Shown piece by piece: positions 58,484-64,000 of a stretch of DNA of 64,000 bases. Made by a program: the position numbers and the translations under genes. Source of the stretch: Agrobacterium larrymoorei (GTDB taxonomy: Bacteria > Pseudomonadota > Alphaproteobacteria > Rhizobiales > Rhizobiaceae). The stretch spans positions 1,872,001-1,936,000 of the forward strand of contig NZ_CP039691.1 in assembly GCF_005145045.1 (NCBI RefSeq). The letters are read 5' to 3'. The notes beneath the pieces are model-generated. The model ran no database searches, had not been told where the DNA came from, and was given only the letters and a program-made list of their open reading frames with translations. Numbering within the stretch: the stretch's first letter is position 1; every line of letters begins with the position of its first letter.

Positions 58484-58738
58484 TCAATTTAACGATTCAC
58501 ACCGCGATCTCGCCACCGTGACGAATTCGCAAGCATAAGCCGCTTTGTCTTTTTGCATGAACACAATGAATTTGCTGCCATTTGGGAGCGAGGATTTGAT
58601 CTCGTATCCCAGATCAAGCAGCTGCTTGATGGTGGAACTGCCGCCGCTTGCACCCGAAGGCACGTCGCTCGTCGCCGTCTGGGCGAAGAGCGGTGCGCTC
58701 GTGGCAAGAAGTGCCGATATGGCCAGCGGCAGACGCAT
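58484..58738 (-). CDS. Small exported protein inside the nuo operon
   Basis: An 84-residue protein with a signal sequence ([22 protein letters not shown]) and a mature part with TIKQLLDLGYEIKSSLPNGSKFIVFMQKDKAAYACEFVTVARSRCESLN. Two cysteines sit near the C-terminus. Its ATG overlaps the nuoD stop by 1 nt (TGATG), tight coupling to nuoD. Complex I assembly or an unrelated periplasmic role cannot be distinguished. Confidence 0.75.
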   Translation of the reverse strand: MRLPLAISALLATSAPLFAQTATSDVPSGASGGSSTIKQLLDLGYEIKSSLPNGSKFIVFMQKDKAAYACEFVTVARSRCESLN

Positions 58739-59928
58739 CAGCGATCGACCTCCCCGAACACGATGTCGAGAGAGCCGAGAACAGCGGTAACGTCGGCAAG
58801 CTGATGGCCTTTGCAGAGAAAGTCCATGGCAGCCAAATGCGCGAAACCAGGAGCGCGGATCTTGCAGCGATATGGCTTGTTGGTGCCATCCGCCACAACA
58901 TAGACGCCAAACTCACCCTTGGGCGCTTCGACGGCAGCATAAACTTCGCCAGCCGGAACGTGGTATCCTTCAGTGTAGAGTTTGAAGTGGTGGATCAGCG
59001 CTTCCATCGACCGCTTCATCTCGCCACGCTTGGGCGGAACGACCTTGCCGTCCAGCGAGGAAACCGGGCCGATGCGGTGCTTGCCGGAGAGAAGCTCCAC
59101 GCACTGCTTCATGATCTTCACCGATTCGCGCATTTCCTGCATGCGGATCAGGTAACGGTCGTAGCAGTCACCGTTCTTGCCGACAGGAATGTCGAATTCA
59201 AGATCGGAATAGCACTCGTAAGGCTGCGCACGGCGCAAGTCCCAGGCAGCGCCCGAACCGCGCACCATGACGCCGGTAAAGCCCCAGGCGAACGCATCTT
59301 CAAGCGAGACGACGCCGATATCGACGTTACGTTGCTTATAGATGCGGTTATCGGTCAGAAGGCCTTCGATATTGTCGAGAACCGTGATGAACGGATCGCA
59401 CCACTTGCCGATATCATCGACCAGTTCCTGCGGAATATCCTGATGAACGCCGCCCGGACGGAAATAGGCTGCGTGCATGCGCGCGCCGGAAGCACGCTCA
59501 TAGAACACCATCAGCTTTTCACGCTCTTCAAAGCCCCAGACCGGCGGCGTCATGGCGCCGACGTCCATGGCCTGGGTCGTGACGTTCATGATGTGCGACA
59601 GGATACGGCCGATCTCGGAATAGAGAACGCGGATCAGCTGGCCACGCATGGGAATTTCAAGGCCGATCAGCTTTTCCACGGCCAGCGCGAAAGCATGTTC
59701 CTGGTTCATCGGCGCCACGTAGTCGAGGCGGTCGAAGTAAGGAACGGCCTGAAGATAGGTCTTGGCTTCGATCAGCTTCTCGGTTCCGCGGTGCAGCAGG
59801 CCGATATGCGGGTCCACGCGCTCGACGATTTCGCCGTCGAGTTCCAGAACCAGACGCAACACGCCGTGCGCGGAAGGGTGTTCCGGGCCGAAGTTGATCG
59901 TAAAATTGCGAACGTTATGTTCAGTCAT
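58738..59928 (-). CDS. nuoD: NADH-quinone oxidoreductase subunit D
   Basis: A 396-residue 49 kDa-type subunit at the quinone site. Motifs: [84 protein letters not shown] and C-terminal [16 protein letters not shown]. Only the Asp and His of the quinone pocket are expected to be conserved and are present. Confidence 0.97.
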   Translation of the reverse strand: MTEHNVRNFTINFGPEHPSAHGVLRLVLELDGEIVERVDPHIGLLHRGTEKLIEAKTYLQAVPYFDRLDYVAPMNQEHAFALAVEKLIGLEIPMRGQLIRVLYSEIGRILSHIMNVTTQAMDVGAMTPPVWGFEEREKLMVFYERASGARMHAAYFRPGGVHQDIPQELVDDIGKWCDPFITVLDNIEGLLTDNRIYKQRNVDIGVVSLEDAFAWGFTGVMVRGSGAAWDLRRAQPYECYSDLEFDIPVGKNGDCYDRYLIRMQEMRESVKIMKQCVELLSGKHRIGPVSSLDGKVVPPKRGEMKRSMEALIHHFKLYTEGYHVPAGEVYAAVEAPKGEFGVYVVADGTNKPYRCKIRAPGFAHLAAMDFLCKGHQLADVTAVLGSLDIVFGEVDR

Positions 59929-60374
59929 TGCTGTTGCTCCGCCGACGTGATCATGGCGATGAATTCGGGGCCGGTCATGTTCTTGGTGGCCTCAGCGAAC
60001 GAATAGCTGGTCGGCTTTTCGTCAATGAAAATCTGCGATGCCAGCGTGAAGCTGGACGGATCGTTGAAGACCTGAACGGAAACCTCTTTATGGCTACCGT
60101 CCTTGGAACGCCACATCATCGTGCTGCCGCAAACCTTGCAGAAGCAACGCTCGCCCCATTCGGATGATTCGTAAACACCAAGCTGCTCAGTGCTATCGAA
60201 AAACACATCCTGGCACTCGACTGCGAGAAAAACGCCGCCGGACCAGCGACGGCACTTGGAACAGTGACAAACGCCGATCTTTCGGGCGCCGATCGTCGCC
60301 TCAAGGCGAACGGCGCCGCAAAGACATTGTCCCTGCTCTTTTGCCACTTGTTCGTTGGCATGTAGCTGGCTCAT
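59925..60374 (-). CDS. GFA (glutathione-dependent formaldehyde-activating-like) zinc protein inside the nuo operon
   Basis: A 149-residue Mss4-like zinc protein of the GFA/CENP-V family. Zinc ligands fall in CLC (Cys17/19), CHCSKC (36/38/41) and CFCKVC (77/79/82). Its ATG overlaps the nuoC stop by 4 nt and its stop overlaps the nuoD start by 4 nt, so it is translationally embedded between two core subunits. The GFA name comes from a proposed formaldehyde-glutathione activity that is not shown for most members. The frame is open upstream to 60422, but that part lies inside nuoC. Confidence 0.88.
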   Translation of the reverse strand: MSQLHANEQVAKEQGQCLCGAVRLEATIGARKIGVCHCSKCRRWSGGVFLAVECQDVFFDSTEQLGVYESSEWGERCFCKVCGSTMMWRSKDGSHKEVSVQVFNDPSSFTLASQIFIDEKPTSYSFAEATKNMTGPEFIAMITSAEQQQ

Positions 60375-60973
60375 TGCTTGGCCTTTTCGTCGCCGGGCAG
60401 AACGTAATCCGTTCCTTCCCAAGGCGAGAGGAAGTCGAAGCTGCGGAATTCCTGCTTCAACTCGACCGGCTCGTAAAGAACGCGCTTCTGTACGTCATCA
60501 TAACGTACTTCCACGAAACCCGTGAGCGGGAAATCCTTGCGCAGAGGGTGACCTTCGAAACCGTAATCCGTAAGGAGGCGGCGAAGATCGGAATGGCCTT
60601 CGAATGGAATGCCATACATGTCCCATGCTTCGCGCTCGAACCACTCCGCGCCGTAGAAGACAGACGTTGCCGAAGGAACGCCCTCGTCTTCCGCCACCTG
60701 AAGCTTGACGCGAACGCGCAGGTTCTGGCGTGGAGACAGGAGGTGGTAGACGACATCGAAGCGCTTTTCGCGCTGAGGCCAGTCAACGCCGCAAATGTCG
60801 ATGATATTCACGAAACCGCACTGCACATCGTCACGCAGAAAGGTGAGAAGCGCGATGACGTTTTCAGGCGTCGTATTCAGCGTCAACTCGCCAAAGGCGA
60901 TTGCCTGCGACACCAGAAGAGAGCCGCGCGCTTCCTGCACATGGGCCGCGAGATCGTTAAGAGCTTCGCTCAT
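60371..60973 (-). CDS. nuoC: NADH-quinone oxidoreductase subunit C
   Basis: A 200-residue 30 kDa-type subunit. The signature [12 protein letters not shown] appears as [48 protein letters not shown]. It is a stand-alone NuoC, not a NuoCD fusion. It follows nuoB by 17 nt. Confidence 0.97.
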   Translation of the reverse strand: MSEALNDLAAHVQEARGSLLVSQAIAFGELTLNTTPENVIALLTFLRDDVQCGFVNIIDICGVDWPQREKRFDVVYHLLSPRQNLRVRVKLQVAEDEGVPSATSVFYGAEWFEREAWDMYGIPFEGHSDLRRLLTDYGFEGHPLRKDFPLTGFVEVRYDDVQKRVLYEPVELKQEFRSFDFLSPWEGTDYVLPGDEKAKQ

Positions 60974-60990
60974 TCTTTAGTCCTCTGCCC

Positions 60991-61575
60991 TTAACGCTCG
61001 ATCGTACCGGTACGGCGGATTTTCTTCTGCAGCAGAAGCACGCCATAAAGCAGCGCTTCCGCCGTGGGGGGACAGCCCGGCACGTAGATATCGACAGGCA
61101 CGACCCGGTCACAGCCACGCACGACGGCGTAGGAGTAGTGATAGTAACCGCCGCCATTGGCGCAGGAGCCCATGGAAATTACGTAACGCGGCTCCGGCAT
61201 CTGGTCATAGACCTTGCGAAGCGCTGGCGCCATCTTGTTGGTCAGCGTGCCGGCAACGATCATCACGTCGGACTGGCGCGGCGAAGCGCGCGGAGCAACA
61301 CCGAAGCGTTCCATGTCGTAACGCGGACCGGAAGCCTGCATCAGGCCTTCAACGGCGCAACAGGCCAGGCCGAACTGCATCCACATCAGCGAGCCGGTGC
61401 GCGCCCAGGTGATCAGTTCGTCGGTGGAGGTAACGAGAAAGCCCTTATCGGCCAGCTCGTCATTGATTTCCGTGAAATACGCATCGTCACTGCCAACGGG
61501 CTTGCCGGTCGACGGATCGATAATACCCTTGGGCTTTTGCGCAACAAGCGTAGTGTCGTTTTGAACTATGCCCAT
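60991..61575 (-). CDS. nuoB: NADH-quinone oxidoreductase subunit B
   Basis: A 194-residue subunit carrying cluster N2. Cysteine ligands: [20 protein letters not shown] and [11 protein letters not shown] take [11 protein letters not shown] at 61575 as the start, overlapping the nuoA 3' end by 10 nt; the frame runs to 61596. Confidence 0.97.
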   Translation of the reverse strand: MGIVQNDTTLVAQKPKGIIDPSTGKPVGSDDAYFTEINDELADKGFLVTSTDELITWARTGSLMWMQFGLACCAVEGLMQASGPRYDMERFGVAPRASPRQSDVMIVAGTLTNKMAPALRKVYDQMPEPRYVISMGSCANGGGYYHYSYAVVRGCDRVVPVDIYVPGCPPTAEALLYGVLLLQKKIRRTGTIER

Positions 61576-61931
61576 TCCAGCGCTCCCTTCTTCCATTCAT
61601 AGATGAAGCCGATGGTGAGAACCGCGAGGAACACCATCATGGACCAGAAGCCGAACCAGCCGAGCTCACCGAAGGACACAGCCCACGGGAACAGGAACGC
61701 GACTTCAAGATCGAAAATAATGAAGAGAATCGACACGAGATAGAATCGGATGTCGAACTTCATACGAGCGTCATCGAACGCATTGAATCCGCATTCGAAG
61801 GCGGACAGTTTCTCGGGATCTGGGTTCTTGTAAGCAACAGCGAAGGGCGCGATCAACAGCGCCAGGCCGATGACAAGGGCGATACCGATGAAAATTGCGA
61901 TCGGAATATAGGAACTGAGGAGTTCAGTCAT
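61566..61931 (-). CDS. nuoA: NADH-quinone oxidoreductase subunit A
   Basis: A 121-residue, three-TM subunit, the first gene of the operon. Motifs: [41 protein letters not shown]. The start is 61931 ([14 protein letters not shown]) with a GAGA-rich site just upstream. Promoter sequence is expected in 61932-62348, where I see no clear hexamers. Confidence 0.96.
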   Translation of the reverse strand: MTELLSSYIPIAIFIGIALVIGLALLIAPFAVAYKNPDPEKLSAFECGFNAFDDARMKFDIRFYLVSILFIIFDLEVAFLFPWAVSFGELGWFGFWSMMVFLAVLTIGFIYEWKKGALEWA

Positions 61932-62348
61932 TGTCTCTTCCCTGCCCGACCGAGCGTCGGGCACCCTTTGGAACGTTTTTCCGCAGGATCGAATTATGTT
62001 GCAACGCCGCAGTGGTTAGCGCAGCCACGCCGTCTCTGCAAGAGTTTAAGCACCATTTCAAGACAATCCCGCCAAGGATTGACCATTATAATGCCACACA
62101 GCCGGTGCCGCAGCTGCAAGGCTTATCCCTAAATACTTAAAATATATCGACAATCAGGCCGCAGATCGAGCCCTCAAAAAGTCACATAATTTTGTGCGCC
62201 AGAAGGGTCTTTTTCGAGACGAAACCGGCCGCCAAAACCTGATTTTTTGAAACAAGAAAGAAGGTGATGAAGCGCTCTCGCGCGCAAAATTTCTTGACCG
62301 TTACGTGGTTTTCGACAAAGGAAAAATCAACCGCTTCAAGAAGAAAAA
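61932..62348. other. Intergenic region between nuoA and tRNA-Asp
   Basis: Should hold the nuo operon promoter on the minus strand. Apart from short AT-rich stretches I see no defined element. Confidence 0.4.
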
Positions 62349-62425
62349 TGGCGCGAGTGACGGGGCTCGAACCCGCGACCTCCGGCGTGACAGGCCGGCA
62401 CTCTAACCGACTGAGCTACACCCGC
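62349..62425 (-). tRNA. tRNA-Asp (GTC), copy 1
   Basis: 77 nt including an encoded CCA. On the minus strand it starts GCGGGTGTAGCTCAG, has anticodon loop CTGTCAC (anticodon GTC) in a CCGGC/GCCGG stem, the T-loop GGTTCGAGCCC, and acceptor pairing GCGGGTG with CACTCGC. Confidence 0.97.
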
Positions 62426-62471
62426 GCATTTTGACGAACGCTTAGCGTTCGTAGAGTTCCGAGGGACAGGA

Positions 62472-62548
62472 TGGCGCGAGTGACGGGGCTCGAACCCGCG
62501 ACCTCCGGCGTGACAGGCCGGCACTCTAACCGACTGAGCTACACCCGC
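62472..62548 (-). tRNA. tRNA-Asp (GTC), copy 2
   Basis: Sequence identical to copy 1 over its length, 46 nt away, same strand. Encoded CCA. Upstream of copy 1 in transcription, so both probably come from one transcript. Confidence 0.97.
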
Positions 62549-63197
62549 ATCTTCCTGACAGAGAGGCCGAAGCCCCGCTGCACGAACCGCCTCGGCTGTT
62601 CGTTGAGCGGCTAACTAAGGCGTTCGTGTGGGGGTGTCAAGCAGGTTTCACGACAAAAGAATAAGCTTGTGCATTTTGCGTTTGCCCAAACGCAAAGAGT
62701 GCCGGTTTTCCGGCACTTCTCCATCTAAACTTTTTTACACGCTATGAATTCGGTTATCCACAGCAGCCGGATCGGACCTTCTATGAGGAGACTCAGATCG
62801 TAATTAGTGACTCGCTTCTTCACTCACGCCACGAATTATATCATGGCGACACAGCAATATCATGACACAGTACCCGCCTCATCTCCTCCCCCACATAAGA
62901 ACACAGGTGGATTCGCAAAAACGGCGCCCACGCGTTGTCTTCCCTCCCTTTTCTTCAGATTCGTGCGCCAGCGCTTAGCAAGCCTGTGGAAATCCACACC
63001 GAAGAACGCGAGCATATCAAAACGCGGAAACGCCGTATTTCCAAGGCATCCCAGCGAGAAGAAGCGAAATCTGCAAAAATGACCAGCAACGAAAATTCAA
63101 AAAAATCAAAAAAACTTCACAAAGGCTCTTGCGGTTCTGATCCGATCCGAATAGATCACAGCCACCGACGCGGCGGACACGATCCGCAAGACGCGAA
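62549..63197. other. Intergenic region between tRNA-Asp and tRNA-Val
   Basis: About 650 nt. It contains two adjacent hairpins at 62675-62717, a TTATCCACA box at 62754-62762 and AT-rich DNA. Long open frames here lack ATG starts or run into the tRNA and are not supported. Confidence 0.5.
62675..62717. repeat. Two adjacent perfect hairpins
   Basis: TTTGCGTTTG (62675-62684) with CAAACGCAAA (62687-62696), 2-nt spacer, immediately followed by AGTGCCGG (62698-62705) with CCGGCACT (62710-62717), TTTT loop. No T-run follows on either side; could be an RNA element or DNA extrusion site. Confidence 0.6.
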
Positions 63198-63273
63198 GGG
63201 CGATTAGCTCAGTTGGTAGAGCGCCTCGTTTACACCGAGGATGTCGGGAGTTCGAGTCTCTCATCGCCCACCA
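63198..63273 (+). tRNA. tRNA-Val (TAC)
   Basis: 76 nt with encoded CCA: GGGCGATTAGCTCAGTTGG start, anticodon loop TTTACAC (anticodon TAC) between CCTCG and CGAGG, T-loop AGTTCGAGTCT, acceptor GGGCGAT with ATCGCCC. Confidence 0.97.
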
Positions 63274-63535
63274 TTTCCCCAAGTTACTATGATTTTGATT
63301 TCGCCTGGCAGAACATTGCTGAGTCGAATCAATTCGATACGCGGCTTTCTTCATGTTGAACCGAAGCAAGCATTCAGCGTCATCGAAGCGTGGTTATACT
63401 AATTATCCTCAAGCATTCGAAATTTTTTAAATTCGCTAAAGAGCTACATTAGTTGATTCAGCAATTATAAACAGATTGTGCCGCATAACTATCCCGTCGC
63501 CCTCATGATGAGGTCGTGTTTCGATGGGATGAACC

Positions 63536-63640
63536 ATGTCTGCAAATGCTATTGCCACTTTGGCGCTTATTGCCCTGCCAGTCTATCTCTTCTTCCGCTG
63601 GGTCCAGTACGACTCGGAAAAGCAGGATAAGCCGAAGTAA
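63536..63640 (+). CDS. 34-residue single-TM peptide
   Basis: MSANAIATLALIALPVYLFFRW followed by a charged tail, VQYDSEKQDKPK. One hydrophobic helix with a positively charged C-terminus predicts an N-out/C-in small membrane protein. GGGAT lies upstream but spacing is loose. A short size, TM helix and polar tail look like small subunits of oxidases or secretion devices; nothing in the neighbourhood supports either. Confidence 0.5.
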   Translation: MSANAIATLALIALPVYLFFRWVQYDSEKQDKPK

Positions 63641-63670
63641 AGACCCCGGCTCCCCTCCCTCGTTCTCCGC

Positions 63671-64000
63671 TCATTTATCCGCTGGATGCGGAAGTGCTGT
63701 AAAGCCTCCGCCTTGATAGATGACTGCCGGGTCCTTCGGGTCTTCCGCACCGATTTCGGCAAGCAATTCTGCGCGCCACTCGGCGGCGCTGTCCTTGGGT
63801 TGCCAGCCAAGGAAGCTTGCCTTGCAGTTGTCCCACCAGCTTTCAGCGTTGTTCGAGGCGCCGTAAACGATGGCATTGCCCAGCCGTGGCGCCTCGAATG
63901 CTCTTGCGCAGAGCAGAGTCAGATCCTCCACGCTCAGCCAGGTCGCAAGCATGCGAGTTGTGGTTGGCTGCGGCGTGCAGGAGCCGATGCGCACGGACAG
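63671..64000 (-). CDS. Uronate-dehydrogenase-like NAD-dependent oxidoreductase (3' end in window)
   Basis: The C-terminal 109 residues of a short-chain/extended dehydrogenase; the 5' part is beyond base 64000. RIGSCTPQPTTTRMLATWLSVEDLTLLCARAFEAPRLGNAIVYGASNNAESWWDN and FLGWQPKDSAAEWR align with the C-terminus of Agrobacterium uronate dehydrogenase (galacturonate/glucuronate to aldarate lactone). Specificity is not proven from this part. Confidence 0.8.
   Translation of the reverse strand: MSVRIGSCTPQPTTTRMLATWLSVEDLTLLCARAFEAPRLGNAIVYGASNNAESWWDNCKASFLGWQPKDSAAEWRAELLAEIGAEDPKDPAVIYQGGGFTALPHPADK

Noticed and set aside
62336..62524. 62-residue frame on - across the two tRNA-Asp genes (repeated CHAGGRGFEPRHS)
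   Set aside because: Well-known spurious translation of tRNA genes.
62807..63207. Two overlapping frames (91 and 90 residues) before tRNA-Val
   Set aside because: GTG/TTG starts without ribosome-binding sites; the second runs into the tRNA.
1..64000. CRISPR arrays, insertion sequences, prophage genes
   Set aside because: No regularly spaced repeats, transposase, integrase or phage structural genes seen in any frame.

Overview
The window reads as a chromosomal segment of an alphaproteobacterium of the order Rhizobiales, most like the Agrobacterium/Rhizobium group. This rests on recognised gene content and order: DivK/PleD cell-cycle regulators, a two-gene lolCD locus, the short alphaproteobacterial ProS, DUF2155, DUF1467 and DUF3572 proteins, a bacterial NDUFA12 homologue, and a nuoA-N operon followed by birA, rnj, mce, DUF1467, proS, lolC, lolD and dnaE. 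Nearly all of it looks like core housekeeping DNA. I saw no prophage, insertion sequence or CRISPR array. The only segment that looks acquired is a small AT-richer toxin-antitoxin locus near 13.9-14.6 kb.

Layout. 1-16 kb: the 3' part of accC and aat on +, then a mostly minus-strand block with DUF2155, NDUFA12, four GNAT acetyltransferases, gatB, an AHSA1-type protein, gatA and gatC. Next come an M48 peptidase, a UPF0173 hydrolase, a PhnA-like protein, ruvX, a TetR regulator, the toxin-antitoxin pair and an AidB-type acyl-CoA dehydrogenase. 16-28.5 kb (+): pyrB with a degenerate pyrC-like partner, plsY, dprA, topA-rnr, DUF983, a Nudix hydrolase, an MFS transporter and rpmG. 29-34.9 kb: divK-pleD (-), DUF3572, an orphan BrnA antitoxin, dinB, an L,D-transpeptidase and a small secreted protein. 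34.9-46.5 kb (-): dnaE, a 28-residue membrane peptide, lolD, lolC, proS, DUF1467, mce, rnj and birA. 46.4-61.9 kb (-): the complete 14-gene complex I operon with two extra genes, a GFA-family zinc protein between nuoC and nuoD and a small exported protein between nuoD and nuoE. 62-64 kb: two tandem tRNA-Asp, one tRNA-Val, a 34-residue membrane peptide and the end of a uronate-dehydrogenase-like gene.

The most interesting signal is at 38551-38693 on the minus strand. A 28-codon ORF with a near-perfect Shine-Dalgarno encodes a single hydrophobic segment. Its promoter (TTGACA at -35) is overlapped by a perfect alphaproteobacterial LexA box, GTTC-N7-GTTC. This matches the logic of Caulobacter SidA, a tiny SOS-induced inner-membrane division inhibitor, and I propose an SOS-controlled SidA-like peptide here. 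A one-mismatch LexA box also precedes dinB. Other points worth a second look are the dihydroorotase homologue that has lost its metal ligands, the zinc ribbon on DinB, a CtrA box close to a DnaA box near 12.9 kb, a hairpin covering the dprA ribosome-binding site, and two candidate small RNAs.
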